From Inquilinus limosus (lineage in GTDB: Bacteria > Pseudomonadota > Alphaproteobacteria > DSM-16000 > Inquilinaceae), in the NCBI RefSeq assembly GCF_002195995.1, contig NZ_NHON01000004.1, positions 1,274 through 65,273 on the forward strand: 64,000 nt of DNA. Direction: 5' to 3'. This document shows, in pieces, positions 25,192 through 34,257 of the stretch. Both the position numbers and the translations under genes were made by a program. Position 1 is the stretch's first letter; each line of letters begins with the position of its first letter. The notes under the pieces were generated by a model. The model was not told the DNA's origin. It did not search any database and was given only the letters and a program-made list of their open reading frames with translations.

Positions 25192-26159
25192 CGCGCCGCC
25201 TCCCCGGCCGGGGCCGGATTGCGCCGGATCGAATGCAGCAGCCGGTCGGCCAGGCCCAGCAGCCCGGTCGGGCAGGCCGCCATCAGCGCCATCACCAGCA
25301 GGGCATAGAGGATCAGGTAATAGCCTTCGGTGAAGCGCAGCCATTCCGGCAGCAGCACCGCCACCAGCGCGCCGAGGAACGGCCCGAAGAAGAAGCCGGC
25401 GCCGCCGACCACCACCATCAGCAGCAGGTTCAGCGACAGGCCGAGGCCGAAGGGCGTCGGGTCGACGAACTGCACCAGCGGCGCGTAGAGCGCACCGGCG
25501 AAGCCGCCGAGGGCCGAGCCGAGGGCGAAGGCGATCAGCGTATAGCGCCGGGTGTCGACGCCGAGCGACAGCGCCCGCACCGGGTTCTCGCGCAGCGCCA
25601 CGAAGGCCCGGCCCCAGGGCGAGCGCAGGATCCACCACAGCCCGGCCGCCACCAGCAGCAGCATGCCGAGGCAGAAATGATAGAAGGCGGTGGCCTTCCC
25701 GGTCGTCCAGCCCAGCACCACCGGCCGCGGGATGCCGCTGATGCCGGTGATGCCGCCGGTCAGCCACTCCTCGTTGCGGAACACCAGATAGGCCAGGGTG
25801 GTGAAGGCCAAGGTGACGAAGGCCAGGTAGTGGTGCTGCACCCGCAGCGCCGGATAGCCGAGGATCCAGCCGATGACGAAGCTGATCGCGCCTGCGGCCA
25901 GGAAGGCGACGCCGAAGGGCCAGCCCTGGGTGGTCAGGATCGCCGCAGTGTAGGCGCCGATGCCGACGAAGGCGGCCTGCGCCATCGACACCTGGCCGGC
26001 ATAGCCGAGGGTCAGGTTCAGCCCCATCGCGGCGATGGTCATCACCAGCCAGGTGCTGATCAGATAGATGCCGTAGGATTTGAGGCCGAAGGGCAAGGCG
26101 GCGAGGCCGGCGACGGCCAGGACCAGCGCGAGGCCGGCGAGGATACGGCGCCGGGTCAT
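25188..26159 (-). CDS. livM: LIV-type ABC transporter permease LivM
   Basis: The 323-residue inner-membrane protein has repeated hydrophobic segments and the LivM signature AAMGLNLTLGYAGQVSMAQAAFVGIGAYTAAIL. The cytoplasmic loop SPWGRAFVALRENPVRALSLGVDTRRYTLIAFALGSALGGFAGALYAPLV is also typical of the family. The start at 26159 overlaps the livH stop by four bases. It ends with a short basic, alanine-rich tail. Confidence 0.94.
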   Translation of the reverse strand: MTRRRILAGLALVLAVAGLAALPFGLKSYGIYLISTWLVMTIAAMGLNLTLGYAGQVSMAQAAFVGIGAYTAAILTTQGWPFGVAFLAAGAISFVIGWILGYPALRVQHHYLAFVTLAFTTLAYLVFRNEEWLTGGITGISGIPRPVVLGWTTGKATAFYHFCLGMLLLVAAGLWWILRSPWGRAFVALRENPVRALSLGVDTRRYTLIAFALGSALGGFAGALYAPLVQFVDPTPFGLGLSLNLLLMVVVGGAGFFFGPFLGALVAVLLPEWLRFTEGYYLILYALLVMALMAACPTGLLGLADRLLHSIRRNPAPAGEAAR

Positions 26160-27034
26160 ACCGTCCGCTCCTCGGCCCGGCCCAGCAGGCCCTGCGGCCG
26201 GAACAGGATCACCGCGATCAGCAGCAGCAGCGGCACGGCGGCGCGGTACTGGGCCGAGACATAGGCGGCCATCAGGTTGTCGATCACGCCCAGCAGCAGC
26301 CCGCCGGCGATGGCGCCGCGGATCTGGTTGAAGCCGCCGACGATGGCGGCGATGAAGGCGGCCAGGCCCAGCGTCTCGCCGTTCGAGAACTTGGCCAGGT
26401 AGATCGGGCTGACCAGCAGCGAGGCCAGCGTCACCAGGCCGGCGTTGATCAGGAACGTGTAGAGGATCATGCGCTCGACCGGGATGCCGAGGATCCGCGC
26501 CACGGTCGGGTTCTGCGCCGTGGCCTGCATGCAGCGGCCGGTTCGGGTGCGGTTGAGGAACAGCTGCAGCACCACCACCGCCACCACGGCGACCGCGATC
26601 ACGGCGAGGTCCTGCAGCGACAGGGTGACGCCGCCGAGCGACACGTCGCCGGCCGGCACCAGCGCCGGGAAGGGCTGGGCCTCGGCGCTGTAGAACTCCT
26701 TCACCGATTCCTTCAGGAAGACGCCGAAGGCGATGGTGGCGATCACCAGCGGCAGCACGCCGTGGCGCAGCATCGGGTCGACCAGCAGGCGCTTGAACAG
26801 CACGCCGAGGATGATCAGCGCCAGCACCGCGCCGATGCCCACCGCCGGCCAGAACGGCAGCTCGCCGAAGCGCATCGCCGCCAGGATGAGGAAGGCCGGC
26901 AGCATCACGAACTCGCCCTGGGCGAAGTTGATGGTCTGCGAGGTCTGCCACAGCAGGGTGAAGCCGATGGCGACGAGGGCGTAGATCGCGCCCGTCGCCA
27001 GGCCGGAGGCGAGAAGCTGCAGGACATTCGCCAT
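26156..27034 (-). CDS. livH: LIV-type ABC transporter permease LivH
   Basis: This 292-residue membrane protein begins MANVLQLLASGLATGAIYALVAIGFTLLWQTSQTINFAQGEFVMLPAFLILA, the LivH pattern. The loop NRTRTGRCMQATAQNPTVARILGIPVERMILYTFLINAGLVTLASLLVSPIY and the end VILFRPQGLLGRAEERTV are equally diagnostic. It lies 54 bases after the binding-protein gene and is coupled to livM by an ATGA overlap. Confidence 0.94.
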   Translation of the reverse strand: MANVLQLLASGLATGAIYALVAIGFTLLWQTSQTINFAQGEFVMLPAFLILAAMRFGELPFWPAVGIGAVLALIILGVLFKRLLVDPMLRHGVLPLVIATIAFGVFLKESVKEFYSAEAQPFPALVPAGDVSLGGVTLSLQDLAVIAVAVVAVVVLQLFLNRTRTGRCMQATAQNPTVARILGIPVERMILYTFLINAGLVTLASLLVSPIYLAKFSNGETLGLAAFIAAIVGGFNQIRGAIAGGLLLGVIDNLMAAYVSAQYRAAVPLLLLIAVILFRPQGLLGRAEERTV

Positions 27035-27088
27035 GGAGGATCCTCAAGGGCCCCGGCCCGCCGCGCCGGGCGGGCCGGATGCGTGCGG

Positions 27089-28231
27089 TCAGTGGCCGAG
27101 CTTCGGCAGGGTCTTGACGATCACCTGCCGGCCGTTCTCGACCTCGGCCAGGAAGCTGACGCGGTCGACATCGCCATTCGCATCCCAGGTGGTGTCGATC
27201 AGGATCCCCGGCTCGTCCTGGGTGGTGATGGTCAGCCCGTGCAGCGTCTCGGCCAGCGCCACGCTGTCGACCTTGCCGATCTTCTGGGTGGCGTAGCGCA
27301 CGGCGTAGACCGCCAGGTAGGCCTTGATGGCGTTGTGGTCCGGCAGGTAGCCGTAGCGCGCCTGGAAGCGGTCGCGGAAGGCGCGGATGGTATCGAAGGG
27401 CGCGTCGGCCGACAGCCCGACATGGCCGCGGACGCCGTTGGCCGCATCGCCCGCCAGGTCGATCACCTTCTGGTTCAGGAGCGTGGTCTCGCCGATCAGC
27501 GGGATGGCGATCGCCTGCTTGTGCGCCTCGCGCAGGAAGCGCGCGCTCTCCTCCTCATTGGTGTAGACGATGGCGGCGTCGGCGCCGGACGATTTCAGCT
27601 TGACCACATCGGCGGCGAAATCGGCCTGGCCGGATTCGGTCGACAGGTCGGCCACCACCTCGATGCCATGCGCCTTCATCTGCTCCAGGATGGCGTCGTG
27701 GCCGCCCTTGCCGAAATCGTTGTTCACCCAGACCACGGCGACCTTCTTCGCCTTCAGGTCGTCGGCCAGGTAGTTCGCCAGCTTCGGCATCGCCGCCGCC
27801 TGGCTGATCGAGGTGCGGAAGATGTAGGGGTTGCCGGACTGGGTCAGCTCAGTCGCCTCGGCACCGGTGAATTGCGGCACCTCCGCCTGCTGCGCCAGCA
27901 TCATGTTGACCTTGACCGAGCCGGAGAAGATCGGCCCGAAGATCACATAGGGCTCCTCGTCCAGCGCCTTCTGCACCTGGGCGCGGGAGACGCCGGGATT
28001 GGTCTGGGTGTCGTAATGCGAGACCTCCAGCGGCCGGCCCAGGATGCCGCCCTTCTGGTTGATCTCCTCCACCGCCATCTCGATCGCGTTCTTCCAGTTG
28101 GTGCCGACCGTGGCGCCCGCGCCGGACAGCTCGATCACATCGGCGATGCGGATCGGGTCCTCGGCCCGTGCCGGCCCGGCCAGGGCCAATGCCAGGGCAA
28201 TGCCCATGCCGAAGGCGTTTCGCAATCCCAT
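27089..28231 (-). CDS. periplasmic binding protein of the first LIV importer
   Basis: From ATG 28231 the protein has 380 residues, with a Sec signal peptide ending in GPARA|E near residue 23. The mature part starts DPIRIADVIELSGAGATVGTNWKNAIEMAVEEINQKGGILG, the type I periplasmic-binding fold used by LIV systems. YDTQTNPGVSRAQVQKAL and GPIFSGSVKVNMMLAQQAEVPQFTGAEATEL contribute to the ligand cleft. The start is supported by GGGAGGGAAGACGGG. Relatives bind amino acids, amides or aromatic acids; no specific ligand is claimed. It heads the five-gene operon. Confidence 0.92.
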   Translation of the reverse strand: MGLRNAFGMGIALALALAGPARAEDPIRIADVIELSGAGATVGTNWKNAIEMAVEEINQKGGILGRPLEVSHYDTQTNPGVSRAQVQKALDEEPYVIFGPIFSGSVKVNMMLAQQAEVPQFTGAEATELTQSGNPYIFRTSISQAAAMPKLANYLADDLKAKKVAVVWVNNDFGKGGHDAILEQMKAHGIEVVADLSTESGQADFAADVVKLKSSGADAAIVYTNEEESARFLREAHKQAIAIPLIGETTLLNQKVIDLAGDAANGVRGHVGLSADAPFDTIRAFRDRFQARYGYLPDHNAIKAYLAVYAVRYATQKIGKVDSVALAETLHGLTITTQDEPGILIDTTWDANGDVDRVSFLAEVENGRQVIVKTLPKLGH

Positions 28232-28352
28232 CCCGTCTTCCCTCCCCTGCCAGCCTGTTGTTCTGGGTCGATCCCGGCCGACTAGCACAAGGACTGTCGG
28301 GCGACGAGGGGCATGACGTCAATGATCGGACAAAAAGCGGCGAACGGCCCGG

Positions 28353-29363
28353 TCAGCCGATCACGCGGCAGGACTCGCGCACCGCCAGCTGTGGCGCGAA
28401 CACCGCTCGCACCGGCCCGGCGGGCGGGGCACCGTCCAGGCGCGCCAGCAGGCATTCCACCGCCCGCTCGCCCATCTCCCGCACCGGCTGCACCACCGCG
28501 GTCAGCCCCGGCGAGAAGGCCGTGCTCCACTCGAAATCGCCGATGCCGGCGACCGAGACATCCTTCGGGCAGCGGAAGCCCTGCTCGGCGACCGCCCGCA
28601 TCACCCCGATCGTGGTCAGGTTACTGGTCGAGAAGATCGCCGTCGGGCGCGGCCGGCGGTGCAGCAGCGCCGCCGTGGCATCCTTCGCCGTCTCGATCTG
28701 GAAGTCGCCGCAGACGGCGAGATCCTCGTCGAAGACGATGCCGGCCTCGTCCAGCGCCTCGCGATAGCCGTCGAAGCGGTCGGTCGCGGTCGAGATCCCC
28801 GGCCGGCCGGTGATGACGCCGATGCGGCGATGGCCGCTGCGGATCATGTACTCCACCGCCATCCGCGCCGCCGCCCGGTCGTCGAGCATCACCGAATCGA
28901 ACTCGGCCAGCCCGCGCAGCGTGCGGTCGACCAGCACCGCCGGCACGGTGACCAGGCGGCGGATCGCCTCGGCATTGCCGGGCTCCACCCCGCTCAGCAC
29001 CAGCACCAGCCCGTCGGCGCGCTGGGTGCGCATCAGCTGCAGGTGCCGCAGCTCCTTCTCCGGATCGTCGGCGGAGGCGCACAGCACCAGGGCATAGCCG
29101 GCGGCGTCGCAGGCCCGTTCGATCGCCGCGGCCAGCGCGGCGAAGAGCGGGTTGGTCAGGTCCGGGATGATCAGGCCGATGGTGCGGGTGCGGCCGGTCT
29201 TCAGGCTGCGCGCCACCCCGTCCGGGGCGTAGCCCAGCTCCTCGATCGCCGCCAGCACCCGCTGGCGCAGCGCGGCGCTGACCGGCGCCGTCCGGTTGAC
29301 CACCGCGGAGACCGAGCCGATCGACACCCCGGCCCGGTTCGCCACGTCCCGCAATGTCGCCAT
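28353..29363 (-). CDS. LacI-family repressor
   Basis: The 336-residue protein starts MATLRDVANRAGVSIGSVSAVVNRTAPVSAALRQRVLAAIEELGYAPDGVARSLKTGRTRTIGLIIPDLTNPLF, a complete LacI helix-turn-helix and hinge. A sugar-binding periplasmic-like domain follows (DGLVLVLSGVEP, GHRRIGVITGRPG, STSNLTTIGVMRAV, SVAGIGDFEWS). It is divergent from the CUT1 importer and GH172 gene cluster at 29568-34116. The TGAAACGTTTCA palindrome lies 47 bases before its start, a site well suited for autorepression and control of the divergent operon. Confidence 0.94.
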   Translation of the reverse strand: MATLRDVANRAGVSIGSVSAVVNRTAPVSAALRQRVLAAIEELGYAPDGVARSLKTGRTRTIGLIIPDLTNPLFAALAAAIERACDAAGYALVLCASADDPEKELRHLQLMRTQRADGLVLVLSGVEPGNAEAIRRLVTVPAVLVDRTLRGLAEFDSVMLDDRAAARMAVEYMIRSGHRRIGVITGRPGISTATDRFDGYREALDEAGIVFDEDLAVCGDFQIETAKDATAALLHRRPRPTAIFSTSNLTTIGVMRAVAEQGFRCPKDVSVAGIGDFEWSTAFSPGLTAVVQPVREMGERAVECLLARLDGAPPAGPVRAVFAPQLAVRESCRVIG

Positions 29364-29409
29364 GGTCCCCGAAGCCGTTGCCAAGTCGCGAATCGGATGA
29401 TAGCTTTTC

Positions 29410-29421
29410 TGAAACGTTTCA
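29410..29421. promoter_or_regulatory. LacI-type operator TGAAACGTTTCA
   Basis: A perfect 12-base palindrome with a central CG, as LacI-family proteins prefer. A weaker copy, TGAAAGGTTTCG, is at 29501-29512, flanked by an 8 bp inverted repeat (CCGAATCG 29491-29498, CGATTCGG 29511-29518). The pair would allow looping over the divergent promoter region. Confidence 0.7.
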
Positions 29422-29567
29422 AACAAGCAGATAGCGGCCGAATTCCGGGACATCGGACGGCCGCGCCTGGCTGCGGTTTCGCCGGGATTGCCGAATCGGC
29501 TGAAAGGTTTCGATTCGGCAGGCGCGGCTGGCGCCGCATCACGACGCGACACAAGGGGAGGACCGTC

Positions 29568-30920
29568 ATGACCCGCCGCAACGACACCGGACACCCGATC
29601 GGCCGCCGCGCCGTCCTGGCCGCCGGCACCGCGCTGGCCGGCGCCGGCCTGCTGCCGATGCCCACTCTCTCGCGCCGCGCCCGGGCGGCGGAGGGGCCGC
29701 TTAAGTTCTGGCAGTTCTACGCCCCCGGCGGCGCCGTCCCCGGCCAGGTGCAGTGGTTCCAGGACATGGTCAAGGGCTGGAACGACAGCCAGGAGACCAA
29801 GGTCGAGCTGGAATACATCCCGACCTCGCAATACATCAACGGCACCAAGCTGCAGACCGCCTTCGCCGCCGGCGAGGGGCCGGACATCTTCCTGATCAGC
29901 CCCGGCGATTTCCTGCGCTACCACAATGGCGGCGCGCTCTTGGACCTCGCCCCCTATGTCGCGGCCGAGGCCCGCGCCGACTATTACGACACCGCCATCG
30001 CCACCCGGCTGGTCAAGGACGGCCTGTTCGGCCTGCCGATGGAGGTCGAGCCGATGGCGATCTACTACAGCGTCAAGGCGTTCAAGGAGGCCGGCCTGGG
30101 CGAGGCCGACATCCCGAAGACCTGGGACCAGCTTCTCGAAGTCGCCAAGAAGCTGACCAACGACCGGCGCTTCGGCATCCTGTTCGAGACCAATCCCGGC
30201 TACTATCAGAACTTCACCTGGTACCCGTTCCTGTGGCAGGGCGGCGGCGAGATCGTCGGGAAGGACGGCAAGAGCGGCTTCAACTCCGACGCCACGAAGG
30301 CCGCGCTGAAGTTCTGGCAGGACGCGGTGCAGCAGGGCGTAGCCCCGCGCAAGCCGCTGGGCTACGGCGCCAACGACATCGCCGCCAATCTCGGCTCCGG
30401 CTTCTGCGCCATGCAGAATGTCGGCATCTGGGGCATCAGCGCCCTGCGCAACGCCGACCCGAACCTCGAATACGGCGTGTTCAAGCTGCCGGTGCCGCAG
30501 GGCGGGCAGGACCGCACCGTGGCCGGCGGCTGGGCCTTCGTCGCCAATGCCAATGGCCGCAACACCGAGGCGGCGGGCAAGTTCTGCGCCTGGGCGCTGG
30601 GGTCGATGGACCCGGGCTCGGTGCAGCGCGTCGCCGACTGGTGCACCAAGGCCAAGAGCGACATGCCGCCAAGGAAGTCGGCCTTCGCCGAGGCCACGGC
30701 CGCCCAGGCCTATGGCAGCGGCGCGATGAAGACCTTCGCCGAGCAGGTGTTCCCCACCGCCCGCGGCGAGCCGCGGGTGCCGCCCCAGGTCTACAAGGCG
30801 ATCTCCGACGCCATCCAGGCCTGCCAGCTGAACGGCGAGGACCCGGGCAAGCGGGCCGAGATGGCGGCGCAGCAGATCGACAGCTTCCTGTCCGGCTATG
30901 ACGGCGCGCCGATCCTATGA
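29568..30920 (+). CDS. sugar-binding protein of CUT1 importer (Tat-type signal)
   Basis: The 450-residue protein has an N-terminal signal with a twin-arginine pattern (GRRAVLAAGTALAGAGLLPMP) and a later ARAAEG cleavage region, so export by the Tat route is likely. The mature part is a family-1 sugar-binding protein (LKFWQFYAPGGAVPGQVQWFQDMVKGWND, TAFAAGEGPDIFLISPGDFLRY, GLPMEVEPMAIYYSVKAFKEAGL, GFCAMQNVGIWGI). It is first in an operon with MalF- and MalG-type permeases and the GH172/DUF2961 enzyme, opposite a LacI repressor. A GGGGAGGA site precedes the start. The ligand is presumably an oligosaccharide or furanoside split by the GH172 enzyme. Confidence 0.92.
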   Translation: MTRRNDTGHPIGRRAVLAAGTALAGAGLLPMPTLSRRARAAEGPLKFWQFYAPGGAVPGQVQWFQDMVKGWNDSQETKVELEYIPTSQYINGTKLQTAFAAGEGPDIFLISPGDFLRYHNGGALLDLAPYVAAEARADYYDTAIATRLVKDGLFGLPMEVEPMAIYYSVKAFKEAGLGEADIPKTWDQLLEVAKKLTNDRRFGILFETNPGYYQNFTWYPFLWQGGGEIVGKDGKSGFNSDATKAALKFWQDAVQQGVAPRKPLGYGANDIAANLGSGFCAMQNVGIWGISALRNADPNLEYGVFKLPVPQGGQDRTVAGGWAFVANANGRNTEAAGKFCAWALGSMDPGSVQRVADWCTKAKSDMPPRKSAFAEATAAQAYGSGAMKTFAEQVFPTARGEPRVPPQVYKAISDAIQACQLNGEDPGKRAEMAAQQIDSFLSGYDGAPIL

Positions 30921-30955
30921 GGGCGGCGATGCATGGCGCTTCGGGTCACGTCCTT

Positions 30956-31121
30956 AGTCCCCCCTCCCCTCGCGGGAGGGGGCTAGGGGGAGGGGGTTCC
31001 CTCGGCCTGCGCCGGCGCTGGCGCGCAGACGGCAGTGATCGCGGAAGCGATTTTAACCATTCGCGCGCGGACGCGCGCAGCCCCCTCCCCCTACCCCCCT
31101 CCCACAAGGGGAGGGGGGACT
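30956..31121. repeat. long GC-rich inverted repeat between binding protein and permease
   Basis: AGTCCCCCCTCCCC at 30956-30969 is mirrored by GGGGAGGGGGGACT at 31108-31121, with further C-rich/G-rich blocks and a GCGCGCGGACGCGCGC hairpin inside. It fills most of the 220 bases between the two genes and probably reduces permease expression relative to the binding protein. Confidence 0.7.
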
Positions 31122-31140
31122 CAGACGGGGTGCCGACGGC

Positions 31141-32085
31141 ATGAGCACCGCTTCACCGACGGCAGTTCCCTTGGCCACCGTGAGCAAGCCCCGCCGCCTG
31201 TCCGCCCGGCACCGGGAATGGATCGCCGGATATCTCTTCGTCCTGCCCGACGCGCTGGGCCTGCTGGTCTTCGTCGGCGGGCCGATGCTGCTGTCGCTCA
31301 GCCTCGGCTTCTTCGGCGTCACCGGCTTCGGCGGCTACCGCTTCGTCGGCCTGGCCAATTACCGCCGCATGCTGGCCGACCCGCTGTTCCTGGAGAGCCT
31401 GAAGGTCACCCTGCTCTATGTCGTGCTGCTGGTGCCCAGCCTCTACGTCACCGGCCTCGGCCTGGCCCTGCTGGTGCACCGGCGCAGCCGCTTCTCCGGC
31501 CTGTTCCGGACGCTGTTCTTCCTGCCGCACATGGTCAGCCTGGTGGTGGTCGGGCTGATCTGGCAGGTGCTGCTGATCGACAAGATCGGCGTGGTCAGCC
31601 GGGTCTCGGCCGCGATCGGCCTCGGCGGACTGTCCTGGCTCGGCGACCCGAGCCTGGCGCTGTACGCCATCGTCGGCGTCAGCGTCTGGTTCCTGATGGG
31701 CTACTACATGCTGATCTTCCTGTCCGGGCTGCAGGACATCCCGCGCGAATATCTCGACGCGGCGCGGATCGACGGCGCCGGGCCGGTCGCGTCCTTCCGC
31801 CACATCATCCTGCCCCTCCTCCGCCCCACCAGCTTCTTCGTGCTGCTGGTGTCGACCGTCACGGCGGTGGCCGGGGCCCAGACCTTCGACCTGGTCTATG
31901 TCATGACCAAGGGCGGGCCGGCCAATTCGACCTCGCTGGCGATCTATTACATCTACGAGCAGGCCTTCCAGTTCGGCGAATACGGCTATGCCGCCGCCAT
32001 GGCCTCGGTGCTGGTGATCATCCTGCTGGCCTTCACCGTCCTGCTGTTCCGGGTCACGCGCGGCGGGCGCTTCGACTATGACTGA
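31141..32085 (+). CDS. carbohydrate ABC permease (MalF type), GH172 cluster
   Basis: The 314-residue inner-membrane protein has the first hydrophobic helix GYLFVLPDALGLLVFVGGPMLLSLSLGFF and the EAA loop YLDAARIDGAGPVASFRHIILPLLRPTSF, followed by VMTKGGPANSTSLAIYYIYEQAFQFGEYGYAAAMASVLVIILL. This is the normal layout of the first CUT1 permease. It follows the binding-protein gene after a long inverted repeat, and its end overlaps the next permease by eight bases. No ATPase gene is linked. Confidence 0.92.
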   Translation: MSTASPTAVPLATVSKPRRLSARHREWIAGYLFVLPDALGLLVFVGGPMLLSLSLGFFGVTGFGGYRFVGLANYRRMLADPLFLESLKVTLLYVVLLVPSLYVTGLGLALLVHRRSRFSGLFRTLFFLPHMVSLVVVGLIWQVLLIDKIGVVSRVSAAIGLGGLSWLGDPSLALYAIVGVSVWFLMGYYMLIFLSGLQDIPREYLDAARIDGAGPVASFRHIILPLLRPTSFFVLLVSTVTAVAGAQTFDLVYVMTKGGPANSTSLAIYYIYEQAFQFGEYGYAAAMASVLVIILLAFTVLLFRVTRGGRFDYD

Positions 32086-32917
32086 CGCCGCCCTCTCCCC
32101 CACCCGAGCCTTTCGCCCGGCGGGCACGGTCTGGTTCCTGGCTTCGGCCCTCGCCGCCCTCACGGCCGTCGCGCCGCTGCTGTGGATGCTGTCGATCGCC
32201 TTCAAGGGGCCGGACGAGATCTTCGACCCCGGGCTGATCCCGGCGCGGCCGACGCTGGACAACTTCCTCTACGTCTTCACCGAGGTCGATTTCCTGCGCT
32301 TCCTCCTGAACACGCTGCTGGTGGCCGGGTCGGTGACGGTGATCGCCCTCCTGTTCCACTCCATGGCCGGCTATGCCCTGGCGCGGCTGCGCTTCCCGGG
32401 GCGCGAGGCGATCTTCCTCGGCATGTTCGCGACCTTCCTGATCTCGCTGCCGGTGATCATCGTCCCGCTGTTCATCCTGGTGCGGCAGCTGGGGCTGGTG
32501 AACTCCTATGGCGGGCTGATCATCCCGGCGATCTTCAACGCCTTCGGCATATTCCTGCTGCGCCAGTTCTACCTGAACGTGCCGCGCGAGCTGGAGGAGG
32601 CGGCGTTCATCGACGGCGCCGGCTACTGGCGGGTGTATTGGAGCATCGTGCTGCCCCTGTCGCGGCCGATCCTGGCCGCCCTGGCGATCTTCTTCTTCCT
32701 GGCCAACTGGAACGCCTTCCTGTGGCCGCTGACCATCACCACGGACGAGAGGCTGTGGGTGGTGCAGGTCGCGGTCGCCAGCTTCCAGGCCCAGTACTCT
32801 GCCTCCTGGAACTATATCATGGCCGCCTCCACCGTGGTGGCGCTGCCGACCCTGCTGCTGTTCGTCCTGTTCCAGCGGCAGATCATCGAATCGATCAAGA
32901 CCGGCGGCCTCAAGTAG
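32078..32917 (+). CDS. carbohydrate ABC permease (MalG type), GH172 cluster
   Basis: The 279-residue protein has VWFLASALAALTAVAPLLWMLSIAFKGPDEIF at the N-terminus and the EAA loop ELEEAAFIDGAGYWRVYWSIVLPLSRPIL. It ends in LFVLFQRQIIESIKTGGLK, the typical C-terminus of the second CUT1 permease. It overlaps the preceding permease gene by eight bases, and the GH172 gene follows 23 bases later, so transport and hydrolysis are made together. Confidence 0.93.
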   Translation: MTDAALSPTRAFRPAGTVWFLASALAALTAVAPLLWMLSIAFKGPDEIFDPGLIPARPTLDNFLYVFTEVDFLRFLLNTLLVAGSVTVIALLFHSMAGYALARLRFPGREAIFLGMFATFLISLPVIIVPLFILVRQLGLVNSYGGLIIPAIFNAFGIFLLRQFYLNVPRELEEAAFIDGAGYWRVYWSIVLPLSRPILAALAIFFFLANWNAFLWPLTITTDERLWVVQVAVASFQAQYSASWNYIMAASTVVALPTLLLFVLFQRQIIESIKTGGLK

Positions 32918-32940
32918 CCGCGCGCACGAGAGGACACACC

Positions 32941-34116
32941 ATGCAGAGCAATGCCGGATTGTCGCCGCTGCGCGGCCTGGCCAAGCTGCGCCAGGCCCGC
33001 ACCCGGCGCTTCTCCAGCTGGGACCGCACCGGCGGCAATGACGACCGGCTGCACATCGCCCCGGGCGAGACGGTGACGATCGCCGAGGCGTCAGGCGCCG
33101 GCGTGGTCACCCATATCTGGGTCACGGTCAACTGCGCCAGCCGCCACGCGCTGCGCAAGATCGTGCTGCGCGCCTGGTGGGACGGCGAGGCCGAGCCCAG
33201 CGTCGAATGCCCGCTGGGCGACTTCTTCGGCATGGGCCATGGCCAGACCCGCAACTTCGCCAGCCTGCCGCTGCAGATGAGCCCGCAGGACGGCAAGGCG
33301 CTGAACTGTTATTTCCCGATGCCCTTCGCGGCCGGCATGCGCTTCGCCGTGACCAACGAGGCCGAGCACGAGCTGCTGTTCTACTACTACATCGACCTGG
33401 AGCTGCACGATGCGCTGGAGGACGGCCTCGGCCGCTTCCACGCCCAGTGGCGCCGGGCCGCGCCGCAGCCCTTCGACGAGGCCGGGCTGACCAATGAGGA
33501 GGTGCTGTTCGGCGGCGTCACCACCGACTCCGCGAAGAACCACACCATCCTCGACGCCGCCGGGCACGGCCATTATGTCGGCTGCCTGCTGAGCGTCTAT
33601 TCGCTGCGCCGGTCACGGAACTGGGACTGGTATGGCGAGGGCGACGACATGATCTTCGTCGACGGCGAGCCCGGGATCTCGGTGCCCGATGCCGGCCGCA
33701 AGCGGCAGATCGCGGCCGAGGCGCCGCAGCCGGTGATCGCCGACCGGCCCGAGAGCGCGCCCGGCGCCAATGACGCCTGGCCGCCGACCCTGCACGGCAC
33801 CGGCACCGAGGATTACTTCAACACCGCCTGGTGCCCGAACCAGGAGTATTCCGCGCCCTATCACGGCATCATCGCCGGCGGCGGCCCGAACTGGCAGGAG
33901 CCGGTGACGCTCTACCGCTTCCACATCGAGGACCCGGTGGTGTTCAAGCGGTCGATCCGCATCACCATCGAGCGCGGCCACGCCAACCGCCGCGACGACG
34001 AGGTGTCCAGCACCGCCTTCTGGTACCAGGCCGAGCCGCACAAGCCCTTCCCGCCCCTGCCCGCCGCCAAGGACCGGTTGCCGAGCTTCCGCGCGCCGTT
34101 CGAGGAGCGCGGCTGA
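32941..34116 (+). CDS. DUF2961 / glycoside hydrolase family 172 protein
   Basis: This 391-residue protein matches the DUF2961 family, now GH172. Family marks are RTRRFSSWDRTGGNDD, THIWVTVNCASRHALRKIVLRAWWDGEAEPSVECPLGDFFGMGHG, NCYFPMPFAAGMRF, MIFVDGEPG and LHGTGTEDYFNTAWCP; the acidic residues in the last two are candidates for catalysis. Characterised GH172 enzymes act on alpha-D-fructofuranosides (difructose anhydride) and D-arabinofuranosides of D-arabinan. There is no signal peptide, so it acts on an imported saccharide. A stretch of about 30 residues between the two acidic motifs (around ISVPDAGRKRQI) appears to be an insertion. The gene closes an operon with a CUT1 importer under a LacI regulator. 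Confidence 0.9.
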   Translation: MQSNAGLSPLRGLAKLRQARTRRFSSWDRTGGNDDRLHIAPGETVTIAEASGAGVVTHIWVTVNCASRHALRKIVLRAWWDGEAEPSVECPLGDFFGMGHGQTRNFASLPLQMSPQDGKALNCYFPMPFAAGMRFAVTNEAEHELLFYYYIDLELHDALEDGLGRFHAQWRRAAPQPFDEAGLTNEEVLFGGVTTDSAKNHTILDAAGHGHYVGCLLSVYSLRRSRNWDWYGEGDDMIFVDGEPGISVPDAGRKRQIAAEAPQPVIADRPESAPGANDAWPPTLHGTGTEDYFNTAWCPNQEYSAPYHGIIAGGGPNWQEPVTLYRFHIEDPVVFKRSIRITIERGHANRRDDEVSSTAFWYQAEPHKPFPPLPAAKDRLPSFRAPFEERG

Positions 34117-34141
34117 GGTCTCGCCACGCCACTGCCAACCA

Positions 34142-34233
34142 CGTCATGGCGAGGAGGCGAAGCCGACGTGGCCATCCAGGGGCCGGTGCGAGCGGCCCTG
34201 GATGGCCACGCCCCTGCGGGGCTCGCCATGACG
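34142..34233. repeat. palindromic intergenic repeat, CGTCATGGCGAG type
   Basis: CGTCATGGCGAG at the left is mirrored by CTCGCCATGACG at the right, with GGCCATCCAGGG and CCCTGGATGGCC arms inside. It lies between convergent genes (GH172 and a permease), where it probably serves as a two-way terminator. Confidence 0.85.
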
Positions 34234-34257
34234 GTGAGGGTGTATCGAGGGCCGACC

